Source: 2-01-FULL-39-10-A sp964525395 (GTDB taxonomy: Bacteria; Patescibacteriota; Microgenomatia; Levybacterales; UBA12049). From it: 64,000 nt of DNA. Both the position numbers and the translations under genes were made by a program. A model generated the notes under the pieces. It was given only the letters and a program-made list of their open reading frames with translations. It made no database searches and was not told where the DNA came from. Numbering within the stretch: the stretch's first letter is position 1; each line of letters starts with the position of its first letter. The DNA lies in assembly GCA_964525395.1 (NCBI GenBank), contig CAZGGU010000001.1, positions 51,241 to 115,240 of the forward strand. The letters run 5' to 3'. Below, piece after piece: positions 24,753-32,879 of the stretch.

Positions 24753-25089
24753 ATTTATAAAAGAAGACCGACTTTTAAAAAGACTTTTTATAGTAAGTCT
24801 TATCTTAATTGTTTTGACTGGAACTTTTGCAATTCTTACTTTTTCCAAACTTCCTCCGCTACTTCCTATTTTTAATCAACTTTCTTGGGGAGAAGATAGA
24901 TTGAGTCCTGCGATAGGAATTTTTATTCCTCTTTTACTGGCAATAATCATTTATGTAAATAACCTTATATTCTCAGCAATTTCATACCAAATTTCTCCTC
25001 TCATATCCAGGCTTTTCGCAGTAACTACCTTTCTGACTTCTTTCATAGCATTTTTGTTTACGGTTAGAACAGTTATCTTAATTAGTTAA
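24736..25089 (+). CDS. Small three-helix membrane protein
   Basis: A 117-residue protein starting inside the 3' end of the GT-C gene (17-base overlap) at the internal ATG of MKKYFKFIKED. Three hydrophobic segments (about 18-38, 56-76, 86-115) surround a loop with K-L-P-P-L-L-P-I-F-N, reminiscent of the L-P-x-x-I-P loop of DUF1648 proteins. It is sandwiched between glycan genes, with its stop sharing a base with the next start. Probably an accessory of the glycan pathway. Confidence 0.6.
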   Translation: MKKYFKFIKEDRLLKRLFIVSLILIVLTGTFAILTFSKLPPLLPIFNQLSWGEDRLSPAIGIFIPLLLAIIIYVNNLIFSAISYQISPLISRLFAVTTFLTSFIAFLFTVRTVILIS

Positions 25090-26174
25090 TGGAAAATATT
25101 ATTAATCAACTTATTACTCTTCCTTTTCTTTCAGCATTTTTAGCAACAGCAATAGCAACGCCTATTTGTATAAAAATTTTAAATATATTGAAAATTATCG
25201 ATGACCCTGCGAAAAGAAATCATCCAGCTGTTATTCATAAAGTTCCAATCCCGAGAGGGGGAGGGATTCCCCTATTCATCGGAACCCTAGTAGCAGGACT
25301 AATTTTTCTTCCGGTAAATTCTATAACAATCGCTATTTATATTGCCTCTTTTATCGCTTTGGCAATTGGCGTACTCGATGATAAATACGATATATCTCCT
25401 TATATAAGATTTGGCTGTAATATTTTATGCGCAATTATAGTGGTCGGCGCCGGAGTGACCATTCCTTTTATTACTAACCCCCTTGGCGGCATTCTTTATT
25501 TAAGTGATTATTCTTGGGCGCTCAACATAGGCAATATTCACTTCGCGATTTCCTTAGCACAACTCGTAGCAATGCTTTGGATCGTTTGGGTAATGAACAT
25601 GCTTAACTGGAGTAAAGGCGTTGATGGACAGATGCCAGGAATTGTGGGTATTTCAGCCATCTTTATCGGACTTCTAAGCCTCCGCTTTGGGCTCGTTGAC
25701 CAAATCACTCAAGACACTACCATTCTTTCATTTATAATCGCTGGCTCAGCTTTTGGATTCTTAATTTACAATTTTCATCCTGCTAAGATTTTTCCCGGAT
25801 ACGGAGCAACTGCAATTTATTTACTTTTAGCAGTAGCGTCAATTTTATCTAGCGCCAAGCTAGCAACTGCAATTCTTGTCATGGGCGTTCCTCTTGCTGA
25901 TGGTGCATTCACCATTACCAGAAGGATCCTCACAGGACACTCACCTTTTTGGCATGATAAAAAACATTTACATCATCTTCTCCTAGAACACGGCTTTGGA
26001 CAAAGGAGGATTGCTTTGTTTTATTGGACTATTTCTGCTATATTTGGGGCACTCTCATTAGTACTCTCGAGTCGAGGTAAAATTTTTGCAATAATAATGC
26101 TAGTAATGGTTGTAGGAGGAATTTTACTTTCACTCAATTATTCAATAAAGAAAAATGGGAAAACAGCTGTATAA
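25089..26174 (+). CDS. Polyprenyl-phosphate GlcNAc-1-phosphate transferase (WecA/TagO/MraY-like)
   Basis: A 361-residue polytopic phosphoglycosyl transferase that loads a sugar 1-phosphate from a UDP sugar onto undecaprenyl (or similar) phosphate. Family marks: D-D-P-A-K-R-N-H-P (near 37), P-I-P-R-G-G-G near 53, V-L-D-D-K-Y-D near 95 (the Asp pair), N-M-L-N-W-S-K-G-V-D-G near 171, and the cytoplasmic histidine loop H-D-K-K-H-L-H-H-L-L near 290. The HLHHLL loop is WecA/TagO-type rather than MraY-type. It starts on the last base of the preceding gene. Confidence 0.85.
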   Translation: MENIINQLITLPFLSAFLATAIATPICIKILNILKIIDDPAKRNHPAVIHKVPIPRGGGIPLFIGTLVAGLIFLPVNSITIAIYIASFIALAIGVLDDKYDISPYIRFGCNILCAIIVVGAGVTIPFITNPLGGILYLSDYSWALNIGNIHFAISLAQLVAMLWIVWVMNMLNWSKGVDGQMPGIVGISAIFIGLLSLRFGLVDQITQDTTILSFIIAGSAFGFLIYNFHPAKIFPGYGATAIYLLLAVASILSSAKLATAILVMGVPLADGAFTITRRILTGHSPFWHDKKHLHHLLLEHGFGQRRIALFYWTISAIFGALSLVLSSRGKIFAIIMLVMVVGGILLSLNYSIKKNGKTAV

Positions 26175-27099
26175 CATTTTTAGACTTCTTCGTCCTAGAC
26201 AATGGATGAAAAACTTCGCGATTTTCGCGGCTATTACTTTTGCTGGAGAATTATTTAACATTAAAGCTCTTGTTCCAGTGGTGATTGGATTCTTTGTCTT
26301 CTGCGGAATCTCATCTGCAACCTATATCATTAATGACGCAATGGATGTAAAAAAAGACAGACTTCATCCATTTAAAAAATTTCGTCCTTTAGCGCACGGG
26401 GATGTAAATATTAAATTCGCGATTTTACTCGCAATTTTTTTAATTGTTTTTTCACTGGGACTTTCAATGCTGGTGAATTTTACTTTTTTCCTCTTTATAA
26501 TAGTGTACCTTCTTCTTCAAATCTGCTATTCATCATTTCTTAAATCAATTACCATTATCGATATTTTGGCCATCGCAGCAGGTTATATTTTAAGAGTTTA
26601 TGGAGGAGAATTTGCTAGCGGATTCCATATTTCTGTTTGGATGTTACTGACAACTATTTCTATCTCTCTATTCTTAGCTATTGGAAAGCGCCGCTCAGAA
26701 CTTACTCTTATCTCGCAGCATAAAGATATTAACATCGCAGCTACAAGAAAAACTCTTTCTCATTATTCGGAAAGACTCTTGGATGTTTATGCATCAATCT
26801 TCGCAACTTCAACATTTATTTCATATTCATTATTTACATTTCTCGAAACTCCTAAAGGCTTGACGATTTCCATTGGAGATTTAACTACTGATGCGATTCC
26901 TGGAGGATTTCAAAGAAAATGGCTAATGGTAACTATTATTCCTGTCGTTTACGGACTCATGCGATATCTGCAAGATATATATGAAAATCAAGAAGGAGAG
27001 AGTCCTGAAAAAGTTTTGCTTTCAGACAAACCACTTTTAGCTACAGTTCTAATCTGGACGATAATGGTTATTTTTATTATTTACTTCTTAACGCCCTAA
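26155..27099 (+). CDS. UbiA-family prenyltransferase, decaprenyl-phosphate phosphoribosyltransferase type
   Basis: A 314-residue enzyme with nine helices. The first Asp motif is N-D-A-M-D-V-K-K-D (about 62-70), and the second region contains Y-I-L-R-V-Y-G-G. The N-terminus has R-P-R-Q-W-M-K-N, which is characteristic of DPPR synthases (Rv3806c type) that put 5-phosphoribosyl onto polyprenyl phosphate, instead of menaquinone UbiA enzymes. With the WecA-like gene (20-base overlap) it suggests a polyprenyl-linked sugar donor pathway, perhaps arabinose- or ribose-containing. The donor is inferred from the motif alone. Confidence 0.75.
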   Translation: MGKQLYNIFRLLRPRQWMKNFAIFAAITFAGELFNIKALVPVVIGFFVFCGISSATYIINDAMDVKKDRLHPFKKFRPLAHGDVNIKFAILLAIFLIVFSLGLSMLVNFTFFLFIIVYLLLQICYSSFLKSITIIDILAIAAGYILRVYGGEFASGFHISVWMLLTTISISLFLAIGKRRSELTLISQHKDINIAATRKTLSHYSERLLDVYASIFATSTFISYSLFTFLETPKGLTISIGDLTTDAIPGGFQRKWLMVTIIPVVYGLMRYLQDIYENQEGESPEKVLLSDKPLLATVLIWTIMVIFIIYFLTP

Positions 27100-27929
27100 T
27101 TCTTTTTAACAAACTCTGCGCTTACCCAGCCTGTTTGTCCATCTGGAAGTTTCACCTCAAACCAATCTTCCTTTTCCTGTAAAAGAATCAGCTTTGTTCC
27201 CTGGCGGACTTGTGCTAACTCTGGAGAAGACACAGAATCTGATTCCCTGACCCTTAAATAGCCTGTGGGAGTCTGGAGCACTGAAACAGTGGCTTCTGTT
27301 TGAGCTGATACACTTGCTACCTTTTCTTCCTCCCTACTATTTATATCGCTTCTTATCCCAAGCGTTATCCCTGCTTCAAGTTTTTTTCCAGCTATAGTTT
27401 TTACTTTTAAGATTTTTTCTTTATATCCATCTTTTATAAGTTTTATTTCGTGATCTGAGGCAGTAACATTTTTGAGCAGTAAAGGAGTCGTTCCTGCAGG
27501 ATTAGAATCGAGTATCACATCAGCTTTCGTCGGAAATGATATAACTAAAAGTTCAGAGGAGATGGAATCATCAATTGGCGAAAGAGTAATTATACTCCCA
27601 GTTGATGCCGCGGCCTCTTCTTCGAAAGTTCGATCGACTACTGTAAGCACACCCTGGTAAATAGTTATCTTCTGCTCTATCGGCTTCATGGCCGAATTCG
27701 TAGGAACAATTTTTAAAGTATAATTTCCCACTTTAATAAGCTTATCCAGATCACATAGGCAAAGCGGTGTTTTTCCAATTGGTTTTCCATCCATAAACAC
27801 TTCACTTTGCGGGATAGAGGTAACTTGCAGCGCTCCGCGTCCAGCGTCACGATTAATAACTAAAACAATAACTAGAAAGAGGATTGTTAAAACTAGAAGT
27901 GGAGTAAGAAAGAAAATTATTTTCCGCAT
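27096..27929 (-). CDS. Anchored protein with two PEGA domains and SH3b
   Basis: A 277-residue protein with an N-terminal membrane helix (5-25). PEGA domain 1 (about 32-90) shows S-I-P-Q-S-E-V-F-M-D-G-K-P-I-G-K-T-P, and PEGA domain 2 (about 128-190) shows S-F-P-T-K-A-D-V-I-L-D-S-N-P-A-G-T-T-P. A linker leads to a C-terminal SH3b domain (about 215-275) with L-R-V-R-E-S-D-S and T-G-W-V-S-A-E-F. PEGA modules are surface beta domains; SH3b suggests wall binding. It converges on the UbiA gene with a 4-base overlap of the stops. Confidence 0.8.
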   Translation of the reverse strand: MRKIIFFLTPLLVLTILFLVIVLVINRDAGRGALQVTSIPQSEVFMDGKPIGKTPLCLCDLDKLIKVGNYTLKIVPTNSAMKPIEQKITIYQGVLTVVDRTFEEEAAASTGSIITLSPIDDSISSELLVISFPTKADVILDSNPAGTTPLLLKNVTASDHEIKLIKDGYKEKILKVKTIAGKKLEAGITLGIRSDINSREEEKVASVSAQTEATVSVLQTPTGYLRVRESDSVSSPELAQVRQGTKLILLQEKEDWFEVKLPDGQTGWVSAEFVKKN

Positions 27930-28002
27930 AGAGCCGTCAAAGACTAACTATAACACAGTGAGTATTTTAGGATCAATAAAAAATATTTGCTATACTCAGT
28001 GA

Positions 28003-28680
28003 ATGGATGAAGTGAAACAGAGCGAAACCGCCTCAACCCTCGAGTCAATTCCTGATGAAAATACCGTCAATATAATCTTGAAAGACGGTGAAAAAGTTAG
28101 TCTTCCTTACTTCATTACAGATAATTTAAGACTTTATCATGGTTCCCCAATATCAGGGATTCAATATTTCAGAGATGCTGAAGAAACAACTATTGGAAAC
28201 GGTTTCTATGCTACCTCAGACATAAGATCTGCTGGAGGATATTCCGTAGTCAGATCTAATGATCTTTCTAAAAGGTTTTTATATGAAATTGAAATTGATG
28301 GATTAAAAATTTTAGACTTAAGTACGCAAGATGCGATCATTAACTTTGGAAAATTCTTCAGAGAAAAACTAATTGATTTAAGAAGAAGGCTTAGCGCTGA
28401 TACTCCAAACAGGCAGTGGGTTATACAAGGAGTAATTGATAGAAATATCAGAGAAATCAACTTAGCCATAATGGGAGAAAGACAGCCACACTTAAAATGG
28501 TTCACTGAAAATATTGGAGACTTAGTTAGAAGCTCGCTTTTAGACATTGGTTGTGACGGATTATTAGCCTATGAAGGAGGAGAGGCGGGAAATGGGGAAA
28601 CAATTGGCAGACATGATTCTTATGTAATTTTTGATCCAACTAAAGCGAAAGTTATTAATGAAGTTCCTGTTAAAGATTAA
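28003..28680 (+). CDS. ADP-ribosyltransferase-fold-like protein
   Basis: A 225-residue soluble protein whose core resembles ADP-ribosyltransferase toxins and DUF3990-type proteins: L-Y-H-G-S at 44-48 (NAD-binding His), G-N-G-F-Y-A-T-S-D with A-G-G-Y near 65-80 (the G-x-G-x-Y-x-T-x-D...A...Y segment), and D-S-Y-V-I-F-D-P at 205-212 at the place of the last strand. The usual catalytic E before the Y-V-V-F-D-P strand is D-S here, so catalysis is uncertain. No signal peptide. An extended -10 box (TG-C-TATACT, 27991-27996) ends 6 bases before the ATG. It could be a toxin-like effector, a defence factor or a regulator. Confidence 0.45.
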   Translation: MDEVKQSETASTLESIPDENTVNIILKDGEKVSLPYFITDNLRLYHGSPISGIQYFRDAEETTIGNGFYATSDIRSAGGYSVVRSNDLSKRFLYEIEIDGLKILDLSTQDAIINFGKFFREKLIDLRRRLSADTPNRQWVIQGVIDRNIREINLAIMGERQPHLKWFTENIGDLVRSSLLDIGCDGLLAYEGGEAGNGETIGRHDSYVIFDPTKAKVINEVPVKD

Positions 28681-30299
28681 TATTCCATGCCGCCTGGCAT
28701 TCCTGCAGATGCTTGAGGTTTTTCTTCTGGGATGTCTGTTACTAAGGCTTCAGTCGTTAAAATCATTGTTGCAACAGAGATGGCATTTTCTACTGCAGTT
28801 CTAGATACTTTAGCAGGATCAATAATTCCAGCTTTGATCATATCTACATATTTTTCCGTGATTACGTCATATCCGAATCCTGCTGTCTGCTTTTTAATAT
28901 TTTCAATTACTACTTCTCCATTGATACCTGCATTTTCTGAAAGCTTTCTAATAGGCGCTTCAAGTGCTTTCCTAAGAATTGCATTTCCTGTCGCAGCATC
29001 TCCTTCAAGCTTTATTGCATTCAAGGACTTTATTGCTTCAAGTAAAATTACTCCTCCGCCTGAGACTATTCCTTCCTCAAGTGCCGCTTTCGTAGCAGCT
29101 ACAGCATCAATTACTCTTTCTTTCTTTTCTTTAAGCTCTATTTCAGTCGCAGCTCCTACATTTATCACAGCTACTCCACCTGTAAGCTTTGCGAGTCTTT
29201 CTTGGAATTTTTCGCGGTCAAATTCAGACTTAGTAGCATCGATTGATTTTTTAATTTGAGCAACTCGTGCGTCTAGTGATTTCTTAACTCCTTTTCCTCC
29301 GATGATTCTTGAGGATTCTTTATCTGACCATACTTTATCCGCTTGTCCGAGCATCGAAACATCTACATTTTCAAATTTTATTCCAGATTCTTCAGAAACT
29401 AGAGTTCCGCCTGTAAGAATAGCGATGTCCTCAAGCATCTCGCGTCTTCTGTCTCCAAATCCTGGAGCCTTAATAGCAAGAGTATTCAGAACACCTTTTA
29501 ATTTATTAACTACTAAAAGCGCAAGAACCTCACCTTCCACATCATCTGCAATGATTACTAAATTTTTAGAAACCTTTACTACATTTTCTAAGAAAGGTAC
29601 GAATTCTTGAAGATTGGAAATCTTTTTATCAGTGATAAGAATATATGGAGTCTCAATTTCTGCTTCCATCTTGTCTCCATTAGTTACGAAATAAGCTGAA
29701 ACATATCCTTTGTCGAATTCCATTCCTTCTTTATATTCGATTTCGGTAGAAAGCCCACGCCCTTCTTCTACAGAAACAACTCCGTCCTTACCTACTTTCT
29801 GAAGTGCTTCCGCTACAAGCTTTCCAATTTCATCATTTCCCGCTGAAATTGTGGCAATCTGAGAAATTTCTGCATCATCTTTTATATTTATTTGCTTAGC
29901 ATTCTTTTGAATATAAGCTACAACTGCGCGGCTTCCCTCTTCAAGGCCCCTTTTAAGCATCATTGGGTTTGCTCCTGCGGTAATATTTTTAATTCCTTCT
30001 TCAACAATTGACTGTGCAAGAACTGTAGCTGTAGTAGTTCCGTCCCCTGCCACATCTGCGGTTTTAGATGAAGCTTCTTTTACCAACTGCGCTCCCATAT
30101 TTTCAAATGGATCTTTAAGTTCGATTTCTTTTGCAACACTAACACCGTCGTGGATAACGGAAGGTGCACCCCACTTTTTATCGAGCGCCACATTACGTCC
30201 TTTAGGACCCAAAGTGGTCCCCACAGCATTAGCGAGCTGATCTACTCCTCTTTTTAATGCGTCTCTTGCTTCTTGAGAATATTTAATTTGTTTTGCCAT
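28677..30299 (-). CDS. groL: Chaperonin GroEL (Hsp60)
   Basis: A 540-residue group I chaperonin. It has A-K-Q-I-K-Y-S at the start, V-A-V-D-typical nucleotide-site segments (T-L-G-P-K-G-R-N-V and D-G-T-T-T-A-T-V-L), the apical domain with A-P-G-F-G-D-R-R, and a C-terminal Gly/Met tail (A-G-M-P-G-G-M-E-Y). It forms the double ring that folds proteins with the GroES lid. It lies 1 base after groES in the normal groESL operon, and its stop overlaps the convergent ART-like gene by 4 bases. Confidence 0.97.
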   Translation of the reverse strand: MAKQIKYSQEARDALKRGVDQLANAVGTTLGPKGRNVALDKKWGAPSVIHDGVSVAKEIELKDPFENMGAQLVKEASSKTADVAGDGTTTATVLAQSIVEEGIKNITAGANPMMLKRGLEEGSRAVVAYIQKNAKQINIKDDAEISQIATISAGNDEIGKLVAEALQKVGKDGVVSVEEGRGLSTEIEYKEGMEFDKGYVSAYFVTNGDKMEAEIETPYILITDKKISNLQEFVPFLENVVKVSKNLVIIADDVEGEVLALLVVNKLKGVLNTLAIKAPGFGDRRREMLEDIAILTGGTLVSEESGIKFENVDVSMLGQADKVWSDKESSRIIGGKGVKKSLDARVAQIKKSIDATKSEFDREKFQERLAKLTGGVAVINVGAATEIELKEKKERVIDAVAATKAALEEGIVSGGGVILLEAIKSLNAIKLEGDAATGNAILRKALEAPIRKLSENAGINGEVVIENIKKQTAGFGYDVITEKYVDMIKAGIIDPAKVSRTAVENAISVATMILTTEALVTDIPEEKPQASAGMPGGMEY

Positions 30300-30300
30300 A

Positions 30301-30594
30301 TTATTCGACTATTGCTAAAATATCTCCCTGCTTAACAATCATCATTTCACTATCTCCTGACTTAACTTCGTCTCCACCCCATTTTTTATAAATTACTCTT
30401 TGTCCAACTTTAACAGTCATTTCAATCTTGTCTCCTTTAGGAGTAACGTGTCCTGGCCCTACTGCCACCACTTCACCGATTTGGGGTTTTTCTTTGGCGT
30501 TATCTGGTAAAAAAATTCCAGATGCGGTTTTCTCTTCAGCATCCACTGGCATTATCAAAACATTATCAGATATAGGTTTTATATTTGTCTTCAT
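30301..30594 (-). CDS. groS: Co-chaperonin GroES
   Basis: A 97-residue GroES, the heptameric lid of GroEL. It shows I-K-P-I-S-D-N-V-L at the start, the mobile loop region (E-E-K-T-A-S-G-I-F-L-P, about 20-30), and V-x-V-G-P-G-H-V followed by K-V-G-Q-R-V-I-Y-K-K-W-G-G. It is the first gene of the groESL operon behind a consensus promoter with an inverted repeat. Confidence 0.96.
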   Translation of the reverse strand: MKTNIKPISDNVLIMPVDAEEKTASGIFLPDNAKEKPQIGEVVAVGPGHVTPKGDKIEMTVKVGQRVIYKKWGGDEVKSGDSEMMIVKQGDILAIVE

Positions 30595-30615
30595 ATTTAG
30601 CTTGAGCAGACAAGT

Positions 30616-30657
30616 ATTATAAACGAATTAGCCTCGAATTTCAAGCGCTTTCTAATT
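30616..30657 (-). promoter_or_regulatory. groESL promoter with degenerate CIRCE-like inverted repeat
   Basis: Minus-strand TTGAAA (30639-30644), 17 bases, TATAAT (30616-30621). An inverted repeat AATTAG (30626-30631) / CTAATT (30652-30657) brackets the -35 box, so its outer TTAG/CTAA match CIRCE, but the spacing is one base longer and the inner bases do not fit. HrcA control is plausible but less clear than at hrcA. Confidence 0.65.
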
Positions 30658-30693
30658 GACTTAGGACCTAATCTTTATTACGATTAATGTATC

Positions 30694-31854
30694 TTGCCTA
30701 ATTTTAATTCGGGATCATTTTCTAAGAAAAAGTTACTCCTGCTTGGATTTATTTTTGCTGTCCTCTTAATCATTCCTCTTACTCTATTTCTCGTTCAGCA
30801 AAACCAAGACAGTAGAAGCCGAGCTGATAAAACCACTACTCTCTCGTTTGACCCAAGTAACTCAACCGTAAATGTAGGCGAAGCAGTAAATGTTTCCGTA
30901 GTGCTTACACCAGGAAATAATCAAGTTAATTTCGTAAAACTAGTAATTGTCTTTGATCCAAATGCGCTTACTCCCGGAGAAACCATCTTTACTGTGGATC
31001 CTGCATCAAAAATGACAGTTATCGCTGATCCAGAAGTAACAGACAACCAAATTTCAGTTAGCTTAAACACAGGGGTGGACGAAACACAAACAATTACTAC
31101 ACCTACTAAGATTGGTACTTTTAATTTCACAGCCAATGCTCCTTCTCCGAAAACTGAGATTTCTTTCCTGGCTCCCCCTGCTGTAGGGTCTACTGATGTT
31201 CGCTCTATTGGCCAAACAAGCACTGATGCTTTTACGGAAAATGTCTATTTAAGTGGAGCAAGTGCATTCGTAACAGTTAATGGCGAAGGCTCACTTTCTC
31301 CATCTACAACAGGCGAACCTGGAGTTACTCAGGAGCCAGAAGATCCTACCGCTACCCCCGAGCCAAGCCTCACAGAAGAACCAAGTGCATCAGTGACACC
31401 GGTTGGTGGGACAACGAATGAGTCTCCTGTTTGCCAAAGCTTAGATACAGGCGGAGTCAGCACCGGACCGGCTCCACTTACTGTTACATTCACTGCTTCT
31501 GGGTCTGATTCTGATGGAACTATTTCTAAAGCCACATTTAATTTCGGTGATGGACCAGTAGAAGATCAAACATCCGCTGGCGGAATTGGAACTGGTTCAG
31601 TCAGTGTTCAATCAACTCATACCTATACAAGCCCTGGAGACTATACTGCTTCTGTAGTTTTGACAGATGATCAAAACGGAGCAAGCTCCACTACGACCTG
31701 TACCATTCCAATCTCAGTTTCAGGTGAAGGCACAGCAGTACCATCTGATGTCACTCCGCTTGATGCGACAGGACCAGCTACTCCGATAGTAGGCGCTGGA
31801 GTTCTCGGAGGAATTTTAATTCTTATCGGAACCCTAATATTCTTCGCACTGTAA
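30694..31854 (+). CDS. Surface protein with cohesin-like and PKD domains
   Basis: A 386-residue protein beginning at a TTG (30694); no usable ATG precedes it. A basic head and helix (12-36) end in the Q-Q-N-Q-D-S-R-S-R-A anchor that is common in Microgenomates. A cohesin-type domain follows (about 43-190, with S-V-V-L-T-P-G-N-N-Q-V-N-F-V-K and I-G-T-F-N-F-T-A), then a Pro/Thr/Glu linker, a PKD domain (about 245-345, ending G-D-Y-T-A-S-V-V-L-T-D) and a C-terminal helix (about 362-386). Topology suggests a stalk held at both ends. A weak promoter (TTGACT-N17-TACGAT) precedes it. Confidence 0.75.
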   Translation: MPNFNSGSFSKKKLLLLGFIFAVLLIIPLTLFLVQQNQDSRSRADKTTTLSFDPSNSTVNVGEAVNVSVVLTPGNNQVNFVKLVIVFDPNALTPGETIFTVDPASKMTVIADPEVTDNQISVSLNTGVDETQTITTPTKIGTFNFTANAPSPKTEISFLAPPAVGSTDVRSIGQTSTDAFTENVYLSGASAFVTVNGEGSLSPSTTGEPGVTQEPEDPTATPEPSLTEEPSASVTPVGGTTNESPVCQSLDTGGVSTGPAPLTVTFTASGSDSDGTISKATFNFGDGPVEDQTSAGGIGTGSVSVQSTHTYTSPGDYTASVVLTDDQNGASSTTTCTIPISVSGEGTAVPSDVTPLDATGPATPIVGAGVLGGILILIGTLIFFAL

Positions 31855-31912
31855 ATTTATTGACAATATTTATTAAGGTGATAATATTAACCAGTAAGTA
31901 GTAAAAATAATT

Positions 31913-32533
31913 GTGTCAATACAGGAAGCACCTAGATTTTCAAATGAACCTCATGGAGCAGATCCTGAAAAAATGGGTCCAACTGAAGCTGAAAAAATTC
32001 TTTTAATTAAAGAGGCAGCCATAACTGGAACAAGAACTGTAGTACCTTTGAGATTTAGCTCATATGATTTTAACTCAGCTTCTCAAACTCCGACAGATCA
32101 ACTCCCTGCCTATGTTAGAAATCTTATTTCGGGAGAAATTGGAAAAATGATTTATTCTAGTACAGTGGATTTTGGAGATGATAAAAGCGCGAAAATAGTT
32201 ATTGATGAATTAAATCCTTCATACTTGAGCACCAGAAATTTACATGGACTCAGAGGTAAATCAATTGAAGCCCACTGGGCATCTCCAACAACAATCCCAG
32301 AAGCAATATACCATAATATAGAAACAACCGACGATGATGAGGAGCATATTTCAAAATTAGATTTCATAACTGTAAATTACCAGCCAGATGAATTGTTGGC
32401 GATTGCCAAGAAAGCGGGAGCAAAAAATTATCAAGACTATGCCAGATATGTTGATAGATATCTTAAAAAAAGATCTCCAACTACTTCACCATTCGAGAAA
32501 TTACGAAGAATACTACTTACCCACCGAATATAA
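31913..32533 (+). CDS. Unknown protein, intact paralogue of the broken gene at 32880
   Basis: A 206-residue soluble protein starting at a GTG. It shares the end F-I-T-V-N-Y-x-P-x-x-L-x-x-A-K-K-A-G and S-F-E-K-L-R-R with the downstream pseudogene (ISFITVNYRPEDL and SFERLMRF there), so the two are tandem paralogues. A TTGACA box (31860-31865) followed after 17 bases by AATATT provides a promoter. No catalytic motif or membrane segment is visible, and the family is unknown to me. The paralogue pair sits between groES-groEL and lepA. Confidence 0.55.
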   Translation: MSIQEAPRFSNEPHGADPEKMGPTEAEKILLIKEAAITGTRTVVPLRFSSYDFNSASQTPTDQLPAYVRNLISGEIGKMIYSSTVDFGDDKSAKIVIDELNPSYLSTRNLHGLRGKSIEAHWASPTTIPEAIYHNIETTDDDEEHISKLDFITVNYQPDELLAIAKKAGAKNYQDYARYVDRYLKKRSPTTSPFEKLRRILLTHRI

Positions 32534-32879
32534 CGCAATACAATTTACTACTCTCAATAATAGAAAAGAGAGACAATGCTCTCTGACTATTTATTGTTAT
32601 CGTTTCTTTCTATTCATTACTTTTATTTGTAGATTGTAAATTAATCAGCAGAAATTATTATACTTATTTAAACTTTGCTCATGGAAGAGCTATTGCACCG
32701 ATCTTAATATTTTACATCTTCTATAACAATACCCTTATCGCTTTATTTTTTATAAAAAAATTACCAAAATAATAAATGGCAAAAAAGAAAATAATTTTTT
32801 AGCATGCAACCCAGAAGTGAATTTAATTAAGTTACCCTAAGAACCATAGATTCTAATCGCACTATAGTATAATATCCTT
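32534..32879. other. Gene-free region of 346 bases
   Basis: I see no credible coding frame here. There is a hairpin AGAGAG (32567-32572) / CTCTCT (32579-32584) flanked by partly paired AT-rich arms, which could end transcription of the preceding gene. The rest is AT-rich with no clear repeat. The end holds the promoter of the frameshifted paralogue: TATAAT at 32868-32873, 6 bases before the ATG at 32880. Confidence 0.6.

Noticed and set aside
28732..29610. Open frames opposite groEL
   Set aside because: They are the reverse of a highly conserved coding sequence with Ser/Thr-rich shadow translation and no start signals.
30626..30657. True CIRCE at groESL
   Set aside because: Only the outer TTAG/CTAA match and the spacing is off by one base, so I call it CIRCE-like only.
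32567..32584. Strong terminator after the gene at 31913
   Set aside because: The 6-bp stem AGAGAG/CTCTCT has no clean T run; possible but weak.
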